Source: Gaetbulibacter saemankumensis DSM 17032
Lineage (GTDB): Bacteria > Bacteroidota > Bacteroidia > Flavobacteriales > Flavobacteriaceae
Assembly (NCBI RefSeq): GCF_000425645.1
Contig: NZ_KE384430.1
Location: forward strand, 186,001-250,000
Direction: 5' to 3'
DNA length: 64,000 bases
Below are positions 1 through 9,238 of this stretch, piece by piece. Both the position numbers and the translations under genes were made by a program. The notes beneath the pieces are model-generated. The model was given only the letters and a program-made list of their open reading frames with translations, had not been told where the DNA came from and ran no database searches. Within the stretch, counting starts at the first letter, position 1, and each line of letters opens with the position of its first letter.

Positions 1-420
1 TTTAATATCTTCTAAATTAATACCACCAAATGTAGGGGCAATATTCTTTACAGTTTCGATAAACGCATCAACGTCCTCCGTATCTACTTCAATATCGAAT
101 ACATCGATATCAGCAAATATTTTAAACAACAAACCTTTACCTTCCATAACCGGCTTTGATGCTTCAGGACCAATATTACCCAATCCTAAAACAGCTGTAC
201 CATTAGAAATTACAGCCACTAAATTACCTTTGGCCGTATATTTATAAGCATTATTTTTATCTTTTTCAATTTCTAGACAAGGTTCTGCTACTCCTGGAGA
301 ATAAGCCAAAGACAAATCTCTTTGCGTGGCATATTTCTTGGTTGGTACTACTTTTATTTTTCCTGGAGTTGGTTTGGCGTGATATATTAGGGCCTCTCTG
401 CGTTTACTTTCTTCGCTCAT
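1..420 (-). CDS. maeB: NADP-dependent malic enzyme, N-terminal part (cut by window edge)
   Basis: Reverse-strand reading frame that begins at ATG 418-420 and runs off the left edge; about 140 codons are visible. The translation has the N-terminal fold of malic enzymes, including [20 protein letters not shown] and [20 protein letters not shown], which form the malate-binding entry and the first Rossmann strand. The family decarboxylates malate to pyruvate with NAD(P)H formation. Bacteroidota homologues are usually about 760 residues long with a C-terminal phosphotransacetylase-like domain, which would lie outside the window. A promoter -7 box lies just upstream. The symbol maeB is inferred from the family; the C-terminal domain that would confirm it is not visible. 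Confidence 0.88.
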   Translation of the reverse strand, partial: MSEESKRREALIYHAKPTPGKIKVVPTKKYATQRDLSLAYSPGVAEPCLEIEKDKNNAYKYTAKGNLVAVISNGTAVLGLGNIGPEASKPVMEGKGLLFKIFADIDVFDIEVDTEDVDAFIETVKNIAPTFGGINLEDIK

Positions 421-444
421 AAATTAATGAATTATGTACTAAGA

Positions 445-452
445 CAAATATA
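445..452 (-). promoter_or_regulatory. Promoter -7 box for malic enzyme
   Basis: Reads TATATTTG on the minus strand, a perfect match to the Bacteroidota -7 consensus TAnnTTTG, 24 bases upstream of the malic enzyme ATG. No TTG is seen at the expected -33 distance. Confidence 0.5.
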
Positions 453-563
453 GTAATCATATGTTAGCTACACCCTTAATCACGTAAGTTTTTAATGGTA
501 CTTTTTTAGCAAAAAATCGTATGATATTAATGCCGATTGTAAGCTCGGTTTAATTTATGGGCT

Positions 564-1265
564 CTATAATTGAATAGAATTTTTAAAATAACTTAGAACC
601 TTTTGCTTATAAGTTCGTGAAATGGGCAAGTTCCAATTTGCATTAACAATAACTTCATTCCCGTTTAAAGTAGAATGCATAGGACTAACCAAAAATGAGC
701 GATGAATACGAATAAAATCGCCGAGACGTATCTCCCACTCCGATATTCTGACGTTGTTTTTAAATTCGCTTCCGTCAATAAGCACAGCTATAGTAAATTC
801 GGCTCTACTTTCTATATACGCCAAGTTACTGATATTAATTGTTGTTTTTTTTCTATCACTATAAATAGTAATAGTTTCTTGCTCTTTCGGTTTTGACTTA
901 TTGAATAGAATATACTCTAACAACACGAAGAACCCCATTATTAACCAAATAAATACCGGACTAATTAAAACCTTGTCTAACAAATCCCCTTTAAGTTCCA
1001 AAAAATACCAATAGGCAACAGCTATTGCCACATACCCCCAATACAAAGACAACATGGCGATAAAAAAAAACCGAATCCATTTTTTTATACCTTTAAAAAG
1101 ATTGGCCTTTTCTATCCCAAATTTCACAATTAAAGCTGCCGGTAAGAAAAACAACGCAATCAACCAGGCATTCCAAAAATTAGGAATAGAATTTTTTAGC
1201 AACATAGCTATTAAAACAGAGGCTACTAACCAATACCCTGTTTTAAAAAAAGGATGATTTTTCAT
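564..1265 (-). CDS. Membrane-anchored LytTR-domain transcriptional regulator
   Basis: A 233-residue protein. Residues 1-130 contain four hydrophobic segments (near residues 10-27, 30-49, 62-90 and 97-121), and residues from about 133 form a LytTR DNA-binding domain (IYSDRKKTTINISNLAYIES, then FIRIHRSFLVSP and the terminal ISRTYKQKVLSYF). There is no receiver or kinase domain, so signal sensing must be by the membrane part or by a partner. LytTR proteins bind DNA as beta-rich dimers at promoters. The gene is divergent from the small ExbB-like gene at 1417, with a 151-base spacer containing a palindrome, which suggests local regulation. Domain assignment is confident; target and signal are unknown. 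Confidence 0.85.
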   Translation of the reverse strand: MKNHPFFKTGYWLVASVLIAMLLKNSIPNFWNAWLIALFFLPAALIVKFGIEKANLFKGIKKWIRFFFIAMLSLYWGYVAIAVAYWYFLELKGDLLDKVLISPVFIWLIMGFFVLLEYILFNKSKPKEQETITIYSDRKKTTINISNLAYIESRAEFTIAVLIDGSEFKNNVRISEWEIRLGDFIRIHRSFLVSPMHSTLNGNEVIVNANWNLPISRTYKQKVLSYFKNSIQL

Positions 1266-1385
1266 ATCCTAAAATTATAATAATTCTGTTTTATTTGCTT
1301 CCGGATCTGATAACGTTTTACTTTAGAACGGGATTTTACAGCTCTGGACTGGTTTATAACATCATTCAAAATCATGATTTTTAGA

Positions 1386-1398
1386 TACTTTTAAAGTA
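1386..1398. promoter_or_regulatory. Palindrome in the LytTR/ExbB-like divergent spacer
   Basis: TACTTTTAAAGTA is a perfect 13-base palindrome around one central base, 18 bases before the ATG of the ExbB-like gene. It could be an operator for the neighbouring LytTR protein, but LytTR sites are more often direct repeats, so this is only a candidate. Confidence 0.25.
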
Positions 1399-1416
1399 AA
1401 CCTTAAAACAAAAATT

Positions 1417-1731
1417 ATGTTGAATTTATTTTATGAAGGAGGTACATTATTTATGACCATCCTGACCTTTTTACTACTAGCCGTTATTATTTGTTTTGTG
1501 AAATATCCGAATTGGACTAAAGACATGGGTATTATGACCCTTTCGTTTGGTATTCTAGGACAAATTATTGGTCTTTACAGTGCTTTTAAAGGTATTGAAC
1601 AAATGGGACAAGTAAGCCAAGCTATGATGGCGGGAGGATTAAAAGTTAGTTCTATTACCACCATTTACGGATTGCTTATTTATATACTTTCCATCATTTT
1701 AAGCCTTATAAATAAGTATAAATTAAGCTAA
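1417..1731 (+). CDS. Small MotA/TolQ/ExbB-like membrane protein
   Basis: A 104-residue protein with a hydrophobic N-terminus (residues 9-30) and a C-terminal part resembling the core of the MotA/TolQ/ExbB proton-channel family: GILGQIIGLYSAFKGIEQMG followed by an Ala-Met-Met-Ala-Gly-Gly-Leu-Lys segment and a last transmembrane helix. This is the same pattern found in the full-length ExbB at 51382-52158 (GFMGTVIGMIQAFDKIE, then VAGGIKVALLTTVFGLVV). It is less than half the usual ExbB length (about 200-260 residues), and no ExbD partner is adjacent. It sits divergent from a LytTR regulator and ends in a hairpin. Possibly a stand-alone channel-like protein; its function is not known to me. Confidence 0.75.
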   Translation: MLNLFYEGGTLFMTILTFLLLAVIICFVKYPNWTKDMGIMTLSFGILGQIIGLYSAFKGIEQMGQVSQAMMAGGLKVSSITTIYGLLIYILSIILSLINKYKLS

Positions 1732-1758
1732 AAAGAATGCCCGACAAGGGCTTCTTTT
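1732..1758 (+). terminator. Hairpin terminator after ExbB-like gene
   Basis: AAGAA-T-GCCC / GGGC-TTCTT stem with one bulged T and a short loop, followed by TTTATT, directly after the TAA. Lies between convergent genes. Confidence 0.6.
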
Positions 1759-1759
1759 A

Positions 1760-2680
1760 TTACTTTAAAAAATTAATATTTCGCTGCAAACCTGAATATT
1801 TGGTTCGTTTTACTGGCGATTTTTTAAATACTTTTTTGAATGTTTCCTCTGTAATTTCTTCCCAATCCTTTTTCGTCATAGACAATAACTCCGGATGAGG
1901 ATTAAATAAAGGTTCACTATGTGCCTTTGAAAACCTATTCCATGGGCACACATCCTGACACACATCACAACCAAACATCCAATCATCAAATTTCCCTTTA
2001 AATTCTGAAGGAATATTGTCTTTAAGTTCGATGGTAAAATACGATATACACTTGCCGCCATCCACAACATGCGGCTCAGTAATTGCTTGTGTTGGGCAGG
2101 CATCTATGCAAGCCGTACATGTACCACAATGATCTGTTGTAGCTTGATCATATTCTAGTTCCAAATCGACAATAAGTTCGGAAATAAAATAAAAAGACCC
2201 CACTTGTCGTGTTAGCAAATTACTATGCTTACCAATCCAACCTAATCCACTTTTTGCTGCCCATGCCTTATCTAAGACTGGAGCTGAATCGACAAAAGCT
2301 CGACCTTCTACTTCCCCTATTTCTTCTTGAATAAAATGCAATAATGCCTTTAACTTGTCTTTAATTACAAAATGATAATCGGTGCCAAAGGCATATTTTG
2401 AAAGTTTATAAGAGCCTTCTATCTGCGTTTCTTTTGGGTAATAATTTAACAAAAGAGAAATAACACTTTTTGAACCTTCTACCAATTTTGTGGGATCTAA
2501 TCGCTTATCAAAATGGTTTTCCATATAATGCATCTCACCATGCATTCCCTTTTTTAACCACTTTTCCAATCTTGGAGCCTCAGCTTCTAAAAATCCTGCC
2601 TGACTCATGCCACAAGACAAAAAACCGAGGCGTTTGGCTTCGGTTTTGATAAGTTGCGTGTAATGCGATTTTAAGTTCAT
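1760..2680 (-). CDS. queG: Epoxyqueuosine reductase
   Basis: A 306-residue enzyme for the last step of queuosine biosynthesis: cobalamin-dependent reduction of epoxyqueuosine to queuosine in tRNA. Visible features are the [20 protein letters not shown] segment (Asp131 is the likely catalytic acid) and two [4Fe-4S] motifs, Cys185-x2-Cys188-x2-Cys191-x3-Cys195-Pro and Cys238-x2-Cys241-x3-Cys245-Pro. The length is shorter than Bacillus QueG (about 385) because the C-terminal HEAT-like region is absent, as in many bacteroidotal and proteobacterial forms. It is 32-54 bases downstream of ruvB on the same strand and probably co-transcribed with it. Confidence 0.95.
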   Translation of the reverse strand: MNLKSHYTQLIKTEAKRLGFLSCGMSQAGFLEAEAPRLEKWLKKGMHGEMHYMENHFDKRLDPTKLVEGSKSVISLLLNYYPKETQIEGSYKLSKYAFGTDYHFVIKDKLKALLHFIQEEIGEVEGRAFVDSAPVLDKAWAAKSGLGWIGKHSNLLTRQVGSFYFISELIVDLELEYDQATTDHCGTCTACIDACPTQAITEPHVVDGGKCISYFTIELKDNIPSEFKGKFDDWMFGCDVCQDVCPWNRFSKAHSEPLFNPHPELLSMTKKDWEEITEETFKKVFKKSPVKRTKYSGLQRNINFLK

Positions 2681-2712
2681 GGTTGAAACTCTATATAAAA
2701 ATATTGTCGTGA

Positions 2713-3735
2713 CTAGAATAAACCACCTTGAACGGAACCTTTAATTCTTCCCAAATGTTTATAGGCTAACTCTGTAACCTCTCGACCTCGCGGGGTTCGC
2801 ATGATAAACCCCTGTTGAATTAAAAAAGGCTCATAAACCTCCTCTATAGTTTCAGCACTTTCACTTACGGCAGTAGCAAGTGTGGTAATTCCAACAGGTC
2901 CTCCTTTAAACTTATCTATAATGGTAGTAAGGATCTTATTATCCATTTCATCTAATCCATGGGCATCTACATTTAATGCTTTCAACGCAAACTTAGCAAT
3001 ACCTATATCGATAATTCCAGTACCTTTAATTTGAGCAAAATCACGAACACGACGCAATAAAGCATTCGCAATCCGCGGGGTTCCACGACTACGTCCGGCA
3101 ATTTCTATAGCTGCTTCCATAGAAATGGGCACATCGAGAATTGAGGCACTACGTTCTACAATAGTTGACAATAATTCAGTATTGTAATACTGTAGTCGGC
3201 TTTGAATACCAAAACGGGCACGCATAGGAGATGTTAATAATCCCGATCGCGTCGTAGCACCAACTAAAGTAAACGGATTCAGATTAATCTGAACCGTTCG
3301 AGCATTAGGCCCAGATTCAATCATGATATCGATTTTATAGTCCTCCATAGCCGAATACAAATACTCCTCTACAATAGGACTTAAACGATGAATTTCATCT
3401 ATAAATAAGACATCACGCTCGTCGAGATTAGTAAGCAATCCTGCCAAGTCGCCTGGCTTATCTAAAACAGGTCCCGAGGTAACTTTTATTCCAACATTAA
3501 GCTCGTTGGCTAAGATATGTGCCAAGGTAGTTTTTCCTAGTCCTGGAGGCCCATGAAATAAAGTATGATCTAAAGCTTCACTACGTAAATTAGCTGCCTG
3601 AACAAATATTTGAAGATTTTCCAACACCTGATCCTGACCAGTAAAATCATCAAAAGCTAAGGGTCTTAACTTCTTTTCTACATCAATTTCTTCAGGTGAA
3701 AAATTATCGTTTGTTGGATCTAGGTTCTCGTTCAT
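2713..3735 (-). CDS. ruvB: Holliday junction branch-migration ATPase RuvB
   Basis: AAA+ motor of the RuvABC resolvasome. With the start at ATG 3733-3735 ([10 protein letters not shown]) the protein is 340 residues, the standard family length. An in-frame ATG five codons upstream exists but adds residues not typical of the family. Walker [10 protein letters not shown] is at residues 62-70, Walker B DEIH at 113-116, and the sensor region [19 protein letters not shown] and the C-terminal winged helix ([20 protein letters not shown]) are intact. First gene of a probable ruvB-queG unit with a consensus -7 box upstream. Confidence 0.97.
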   Translation of the reverse strand: MNENLDPTNDNFSPEEIDVEKKLRPLAFDDFTGQDQVLENLQIFVQAANLRSEALDHTLFHGPPGLGKTTLAHILANELNVGIKVTSGPVLDKPGDLAGLLTNLDERDVLFIDEIHRLSPIVEEYLYSAMEDYKIDIMIESGPNARTVQINLNPFTLVGATTRSGLLTSPMRARFGIQSRLQYYNTELLSTIVERSASILDVPISMEAAIEIAGRSRGTPRIANALLRRVRDFAQIKGTGIIDIGIAKFALKALNVDAHGLDEMDNKILTTIIDKFKGGPVGITTLATAVSESAETIEEVYEPFLIQQGFIMRTPRGREVTELAYKHLGRIKGSVQGGLF

Positions 3736-3797
3736 AAGCCTTAAAAACACCTTTTAATGAATAATCATAATAATACCATAAAGGCATATTACAAAAG

Positions 3798-3805
3798 CAA
3801 ATATA
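3798..3805 (-). promoter_or_regulatory. Promoter -7 box for ruvB-queG
   Basis: TATATTTG on the minus strand, 62 bases upstream of the ruvB ATG and immediately beyond the terminator of the respiratory operon. It therefore restarts transcription after that operon. Confidence 0.55.
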
Positions 3806-3806
3806 A

Positions 3807-3839
3807 AGAAAAAGCCTTTCTAATGTATAGAAAGGCTTT
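3807..3839 (-). terminator. Terminator of the act-cox respiratory operon
   Basis: Perfect 12-base-pair stem (3811-3822 with 3828-3839; AAAGCCTTTCTA on the minus strand) with a 5-base loop, followed on the minus strand by TTCTTT. Placed 25 bases after the coxA stop. Confidence 0.88.
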
Positions 3840-3864
3840 AATGTATTTTACATCTAACTAAGTC

Positions 3865-5655
3865 CTAATGTTGAAGTTCTTCTTCACCATCTTTCAATGG
3901 AACTGTTTGAGGAACGAAATCAACATCGTGACCCGGTTTACTGTAATCGTAAGCCCAACGGTGCACATGAGGAATTTCTCCTGGCCAGTTACCATGAATG
4001 TGCTCTACTGGAGTTGTCCACTCTAGAGTAGTCGATTTCCAAGGATTTTGTTCTGCCTTCTTACCATAGAAAATACTAATAAAGAAGTTATATAAATATA
4101 TAATTTGAACGGCACCACCAATTAAGGCGAACACTGTAATAACTACATTTACATTTGCTAAATCATCAAATAATGGGAAGTTACTGTTCGTATAATAACG
4201 ACGCGGTAAACCGGCCATTCCGATAAAGTGCATTGGGAAGAATACCCCGTAGGCACAGATAGCGGTAATCCAAAAGTGAATATATCCTAAATTCTTATTT
4301 AACATACGTCCGAACATTTTTGGATACCAGTGGTAAATACCAGCAAACATCCCATAAAGTGCAGAAATACCCATTACTAAGTGGAAGTGAGCCACTACGA
4401 AGTATGTATCGTGAACGTTAATATCTAGAGCCGAATCACCAAGAATAATACCTGTTAAACCACCTGTTATAAACGTTGATACAAAACCGATTGAAAATAA
4501 CATGGCTGGGTTCATCTGTAAATTACCTTTCCATAAGGTGGTAATCCAGTTAAACGCTTTTACCGCCGATGGAATAGCAATTAATAAGGTTGTAAATGTA
4601 AACACCGACCCTAAGAATGGATTCATTCCCGAAATAAACATATGATGTCCCCATACAATCGTAGATAGGAAGGCAATTGCTAAAATGGAAGCAATCATCG
4701 CTCTATAACCAAAAATTGGTTTTCTCGAGTTTGCAGCCATAATCTCTGAAACAAGTCCCATTGCAGGTAAAATAACGATATATACTTCAGGGTGTCCTAA
4801 GAACCAGAATAAGTGCTCGAATAATACAGGCGAACCACCTTGATAGTGTAATACTTCACCTTGAATAAAAATATCTGATAAGAAGAATGACGTTCCAAAA
4901 CTTCTATCCATGATTAACAATAATGCGGCAGATAATAACACCGGGAAAGAAATCACACCAATTACAGCCGTAATGAAAAATGCCCAGATTGTTAAAGGTA
5001 ATCTTGTCATGGTCATACCTTTTGTACGTAAGTTAAGTACCGTAACAATATAGTTTAATGACCCTAATAATGATGAAGCGATGAATATAGCCATAGACAC
5101 TAACCAAAGTGTCATTCCCATACCTGAACCACCTTGAGCCATTGGCAATGCACTTAATGGAGGATAAATTGTCCAACCAGCAGCAGCAGGTCCAGCTTCA
5201 ACAAATAAAGATAATACCATTACAACGCTCGATAAGAAGAACAACCAGTAGGATACCATGTTTAAGAAACCAGATGCCATATCACGTGCTCCAATTTGCA
5301 ACGGAATTAATAAGTTACTAAAGGTACCACTTAAACCAGCCGTTAGTACGAAGAATACCATGATAGTACCGTGAATTGTTACTAAGGCTAAATAAATATC
5401 GGCATCCATGACACCTTCTGGTGCCCATTTTCCTAATAAGGCTTCAAAAATCACATTAGGCTCTTCTGGCCAAGCAATTTGCATACGGAACATCAATGAC
5501 ATGATAATCCCGATAACACCCATAATGGTACCTGTAATAAGATATTGCTTTGCAATCATCTTATGATCTTGACTAAATATATATTTAGTTACAAAGGTTT
5601 CCTTATGATGATGTCCGTGGTCGTCGTGAGCGTGAGTATCTGCGTGTGCTGACAT
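3865..5655 (-). CDS. coxA: Cytochrome c oxidase subunit I (aa3 type)
   Basis: A 596-residue catalytic subunit of the terminal oxidase, which reduces O2 to water and pumps protons. The haem and copper ligands are all visible: His95 in HGTIMVFF, CuB ligand His288 with Glu290 and Tyr292 in GHPEVY, the His337-His338 pair in WGHHM, and His423/His425 in VAHFHLVMG. Glu in HPEVY and the SNLLIPLQIGARD stretch indicate an A-family D-channel. The N-terminus carries a His-rich stretch (MSAHADTHAHDDHGHHHKET). Last gene of the act-cox operon, 29 bases after coxB. In Flavobacterium this oxidase is known to form a supercomplex with alternative complex III; that this also holds here is inferred from the gene order. 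Confidence 0.97.
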   Translation of the reverse strand: MSAHADTHAHDDHGHHHKETFVTKYIFSQDHKMIAKQYLITGTIMGVIGIIMSLMFRMQIAWPEEPNVIFEALLGKWAPEGVMDADIYLALVTIHGTIMVFFVLTAGLSGTFSNLLIPLQIGARDMASGFLNMVSYWLFFLSSVVMVLSLFVEAGPAAAGWTIYPPLSALPMAQGGSGMGMTLWLVSMAIFIASSLLGSLNYIVTVLNLRTKGMTMTRLPLTIWAFFITAVIGVISFPVLLSAALLLIMDRSFGTSFFLSDIFIQGEVLHYQGGSPVLFEHLFWFLGHPEVYIVILPAMGLVSEIMAANSRKPIFGYRAMIASILAIAFLSTIVWGHHMFISGMNPFLGSVFTFTTLLIAIPSAVKAFNWITTLWKGNLQMNPAMLFSIGFVSTFITGGLTGIILGDSALDINVHDTYFVVAHFHLVMGISALYGMFAGIYHWYPKMFGRMLNKNLGYIHFWITAICAYGVFFPMHFIGMAGLPRRYYTNSNFPLFDDLANVNVVITVFALIGGAVQIIYLYNFFISIFYGKKAEQNPWKSTTLEWTTPVEHIHGNWPGEIPHVHRWAYDYSKPGHDVDFVPQTVPLKDGEEELQH

Positions 5656-5684
5656 AATCTTATATCGTATTTACTTTTTGTTAA

Positions 5685-6752
5685 TTAGTTTGATAGAGAG
5701 TTCTTAAATTCTTTTTGTTCTTTAATCCAAGAATCATATTCTTCTTGAGATTCTACAACAATCTTCATTTGCATATTGTAATGAGATTTACCACATATTT
5801 TGTTACATAATAATAGGTAATCAAACTCATAACGATCTAAAGCATCTTCACCTTTAGCTACTAAGGCTTCACTTTTTTCAACTCTAATTCTATTGATATT
5901 AGCTACCTTATCTTGAATTTCCTGTGTTTGTCTCATTTCGGCAGTCGTTACTGTTGGCGTAAATCCAAACTGAGTAATCATACCTGGAACACAGTTCATT
6001 TGTGCTCTAAAGTGAGGCATATAAGCCGAGTGCAAAACGTCTTGCGAACGCATCTTAAATAATACAGGACGTCCTACAGGTAAATGTAATTCTGTTGTAA
6101 TAATATCATCTTGAGCATTAGGATCAGCCTCATCTAACCCTAATATATTAGCTCTATCAATATCAATTAAGCGAACATTTGCTTTACCTAAGGTATTATC
6201 AGCACCAGCGTATCTCGCTTTCCAGTTAAATTGCTGTGCATATAATTCTACTACTAACGGATCTTCAGTTTCATCTACACCCATGATATTAATCCAAGTG
6301 TTTAATCCGTATATAATTAAACCTGCTAAAACAATTACCGGGATGATTGTCCAAACTGCTTCCAACTTGTTGTTATCGGCAAAGAATAAAGCCTTTTTAC
6401 CTTTTTCACCTTTATATTTAAAAGCAAAATAGTGTAATAAAAACTGAGTAATAGTTTGAACAAAGAATATAATTACTAAAGAAGTAATCATTAAATTATC
6501 CGTAGTCGACCCGTGTTCTGAAGCCGCATTAGATAAAAGAGGTAAATCACCCCATTTTACAATAGATACTATGGTAATGATATATATGAACGCTAAGAAG
6601 CCCATCATAATATATCCATTAATTGTATTATCCTTGTCCGTGGCAACTTGTGTATTTTCTGTTCTGGCCTGTGCCAAATCGAAAATCTTTACCATTTGCC
6701 AAATGGCAACTAAAATAAATACTAAAACTATAATTGTTAATAAAGCAGTCAT
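5685..6752 (-). CDS. coxB: Cytochrome c oxidase subunit II
   Basis: A 355-residue subunit carrying the CuA electron-entry site. The CuA ligands lie in CNKICGKSHYNM (residues 316-327), with HSAYMPHFRAQMNCVPGM upstream. Four hydrophobic segments precede the periplasmic cupredoxin domain (near residues 3-22, 48-67, 90-110 and 132-152), two more than the classical two-helix subunit II. No fused cytochrome c domain is present, so electrons must come from a separate cytochrome or from the haem domains of alternative complex III. Lies between actF (30 bases) and coxA (29 bases). Confidence 0.95.
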   Translation of the reverse strand: MTALLTIIVLVFILVAIWQMVKIFDLAQARTENTQVATDKDNTINGYIMMGFLAFIYIITIVSIVKWGDLPLLSNAASEHGSTTDNLMITSLVIIFFVQTITQFLLHYFAFKYKGEKGKKALFFADNNKLEAVWTIIPVIVLAGLIIYGLNTWINIMGVDETEDPLVVELYAQQFNWKARYAGADNTLGKANVRLIDIDRANILGLDEADPNAQDDIITTELHLPVGRPVLFKMRSQDVLHSAYMPHFRAQMNCVPGMITQFGFTPTVTTAEMRQTQEIQDKVANINRIRVEKSEALVAKGEDALDRYEFDYLLLCNKICGKSHYNMQMKIVVESQEEYDSWIKEQKEFKNSLSN

Positions 6753-6782
6753 TGTTATCGTTCGTCTTTATTTATATCTTAA

Positions 6783-8123
6783 TTAATAATGAAATTGTTC
6801 ACTCTCCTTAATCAACGGATATCCTTTTACTAGTAATGGTGCTTTCGTTAAAGCAGTAAATACTACGAATATGAATAATCCTGCGAAAAGTAAAATAGAA
6901 CCAATTTCAGGAATTCCTATAAACCATCTGTCTCCTACAGTTGCCGGCATAATCATGTTGAAAATATCAACATAGTGACCAAATAAAATAACTAAACCAG
7001 TCATTACAACAAACCAAGGAATACGTTTGTAATCAGCATTCATCAACATTAAAATTGGGAACACAAAGTTTAATACTACCATACCTAAGAACGGTAATTT
7101 GTAATCGTTAAAACGAGATACAAAATATGTTACCTCTTCAGGAATATTAGAGTACCAAATTAACATGAATTGAGAGAACCATAAGTAGGTCCAGAATATA
7201 CTCATTGCGAACATAAACTTAGCTACATCATGTAAATGATTTTCGTTTACGAATTCTAAATAGTTTCTAGATTTTAAGTAAATAGTAATTAAAGCAATTA
7301 CAGTAATACCACTTACAAACATACTTGCAAATACGTACCATCCAAATAATGTAGAGAACCAGTGAGGATCAACACTCATAATCCAGTCCCAAGACATCAT
7401 TGATTCTGTGTAAATGAAGAATACCAAGAAACCAGCCGCAATACGGAATGATTTTTTAAAGTTACTAGTATCCTCAGCTGTATCTTGTGCAATTGAAAAT
7501 TTACGAGCAAAATGACGGTATAAACTCCATCCTGCTATAAATACTAAACCTCTAATAGTAAAGCCTGTTATGCTTAACCATCCTGATTTTCCCTGAATTA
7601 ATTTATCGTGAGCTACAACATCCGGATCCATCCATACAAATAAATTGTAGTGTCCTATGGTTCCTGAAGCAACTGCAATTAAAAGCACGATTAAAGCACC
7701 TGGTAAGACATAAGCTGTAATGGCTTCCATAACTCTAAATAATACTGGCGACCATCCTGCTTGAGAAGCAATTTGAATAGCGTAAAATGCTAATACACCT
7801 AAACCAATCATCATAAAGAAGAAAGCTGCTACATACAATGCAGACCAAGGTCTGTTAGCTATTTGATGTTGTACATGCTCTACATGTTTTTTATGGTCGT
7901 TAACTTCTCCATGCGCCTCTTCACCGTGAGTATCATGAGTATTAGCAACTTCATGTGTTGCTTCTTCTGCATGACCTCCACCATGGTGCGCCTCTTCTGC
8001 AAGTAAGGTTTCAACCTCTTCAAAAGATTTATGAGATGTCATAAAACCATATCCAACACCTAACACTCCTAAAACCATTAGAATGATAGAAAATGTCTTT
8101 AATTTATTTGAAAATGTGTACAT
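6783..8123 (-). CDS. actF: Alternative complex III subunit ActF (quinol:cytochrome c oxidoreductase membrane subunit)
   Basis: A 446-residue polytopic membrane protein related to the PsrC/NrfD quinol-binding family and to ActC. About ten hydrophobic helices are visible, including ALYVAAFFFMMIGLGVLAFY and ILLFAGLFIFVVFTALTKAP. After the first helix there is a loop of about 40 residues (46-86) with eleven histidines, many paired with Glu/Asp, which may bind metal. The family subunit ActF contributes to proton translocation. Sixth gene of the act block, 20 bases after actE. Confidence 0.92.
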   Translation of the reverse strand: MYTFSNKLKTFSIILMVLGVLGVGYGFMTSHKSFEEVETLLAEEAHHGGGHAEEATHEVANTHDTHGEEAHGEVNDHKKHVEHVQHQIANRPWSALYVAAFFFMMIGLGVLAFYAIQIASQAGWSPVLFRVMEAITAYVLPGALIVLLIAVASGTIGHYNLFVWMDPDVVAHDKLIQGKSGWLSITGFTIRGLVFIAGWSLYRHFARKFSIAQDTAEDTSNFKKSFRIAAGFLVFFIYTESMMSWDWIMSVDPHWFSTLFGWYVFASMFVSGITVIALITIYLKSRNYLEFVNENHLHDVAKFMFAMSIFWTYLWFSQFMLIWYSNIPEEVTYFVSRFNDYKLPFLGMVVLNFVFPILMLMNADYKRIPWFVVMTGLVILFGHYVDIFNMIMPATVGDRWFIGIPEIGSILLFAGLFIFVVFTALTKAPLLVKGYPLIKESEQFHY

Positions 8124-8143
8124 ATCTATATAATCTTATCTTC

Positions 8144-8695
8144 TTACTTTTCTAAATCTGCCTTTAATTTCAATACGTATGAAACTACTTGCCAGCGTTC
8201 TTCTTCGTTTAATTGGTTCGCATAAGAACCCATCGCATTTTTACCGTAGTAAATTGTGTGGTAAATACTTCCTTCATTAATTGCTCTACCAGCATCATCA
8301 TAACTAGGAATACCTAATATTTTTTCACGCTTCACTAAGTTACCTTGTCCGTCACCTTTATTACCATGACAAATTCCACAGTAAATATCATACAACTCTT
8401 TACCTCTTTCCAAATCTACCTGAGTAGAATCTAAAGGACTGCTTAAAGTTTCTTTTGCCAATAGGTAACCTTCTGTTGAGTTTTCAATATCAAAAGGAAC
8501 ATATCCTCTCGCTACAGTACCTTCTGCCGGTAATTGTGCTTCTACTCCATTTTTAAAAGCCGCTTCCCCATAAGTTTCATACCCTGCAGACTCGTACATG
8601 TTTGGCATAAATTGGTAGTTTGGTGCCGTATCCTTTTTACACGATACAGCTACTAAAACGACTGCTATTGCTAATATTTTAATTAAGCTCTTCAT
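8144..8695 (-). CDS. actE: Alternative complex III subunit ActE, monohaem cytochrome c lipoprotein
   Basis: A 183-residue protein with a lipoprotein signal (LVAVSC, Cys19) and one CXXCH haem site, CGICH at residues 106-110; the distal Met is probably in KNAMGSYANQL. In alternative complex III this cytochrome carries electrons between ActA and the downstream acceptor on the periplasmic face. Spaced 6 bases from actD and 20 from actF, so translation is probably coupled. Confidence 0.93.
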   Translation of the reverse strand: MKSLIKILAIAVVLVAVSCKKDTAPNYQFMPNMYESAGYETYGEAAFKNGVEAQLPAEGTVARGYVPFDIENSTEGYLLAKETLSSPLDSTQVDLERGKELYDIYCGICHGNKGDGQGNLVKREKILGIPSYDDAGRAINEGSIYHTIYYGKNAMGSYANQLNEEERWQVVSYVLKLKADLEK

Positions 8696-8701
8696 CTCTT
8701 A

Positions 8702-9235
8702 TTAATGCGCTTTATCAATTAAATTAATCTCAACTGCTCCAGTTTCTTTTAGTAAACTTTCCAGTTCTTCTTGATTACCATTTACAGGGATCTCCATTAA
8801 GAAATGATCGTCTGTAGTTCTTGGATCTGGATTTTCTGCATTTTTGAAAGGCCACATTCTACTACGTAAGTAAAAGGTAATTACCATTAAATGCGCCGCG
8901 AAAAATACCGTAAGCTCGAACATAATTGGAACGAAAGCCGGCATATTTTCTATGTAACTGAAACTTGGTTTACCACCAATGTTTTGTGGCCAGTCTTCAA
9001 TCATGATAAAATTCATCATGATAATAGCGACTGTTAACCCTACTAGACCATATAAGAACGCTGTAATAGCAATTCTTGTAGGTGCTAACCCCATAGCACG
9101 GTCAAGTCCATGAACAGGAAATGGTGTATATATCTCTTCAATCTGATGTTTTGCTGCCTTAACTTTTTTAACCGCCGACATTAATACGTCATCATCCGTA
9201 TAAATAGCGTGAAGTACTTTAGATGCTGCTTCCAT
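8702..9235 (-). CDS. actD: Alternative complex III subunit ActD (DUF3341)
   Basis: A 177-residue protein of the DUF3341 family with two transmembrane helices (near residues 55-80 and 100-123) and soluble ends; the typical YTPFPVHGLDRAMGLAPTRI segment is present. ActD is a structural membrane subunit that caps the ActC side of the complex. Only 3 bases separate it from actC. Confidence 0.92.
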   Translation of the reverse strand: MEAASKVLHAIYTDDDVLMSAVKKVKAAKHQIEEIYTPFPVHGLDRAMGLAPTRIAITAFLYGLVGLTVAIIMMNFIMIEDWPQNIGGKPSFSYIENMPAFVPIMFELTVFFAAHLMVITFYLRSRMWPFKNAENPDPRTTDDHFLMEIPVNGNQEELESLLKETGAVEINLIDKAH

Positions 9236-9238
9236 TGT

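Noticed and set aside
3736-3750. Five-codon upstream start for ruvB
   Set aside because: The start at 3735 gives the standard 340-residue protein; the extension adds unconserved residues.
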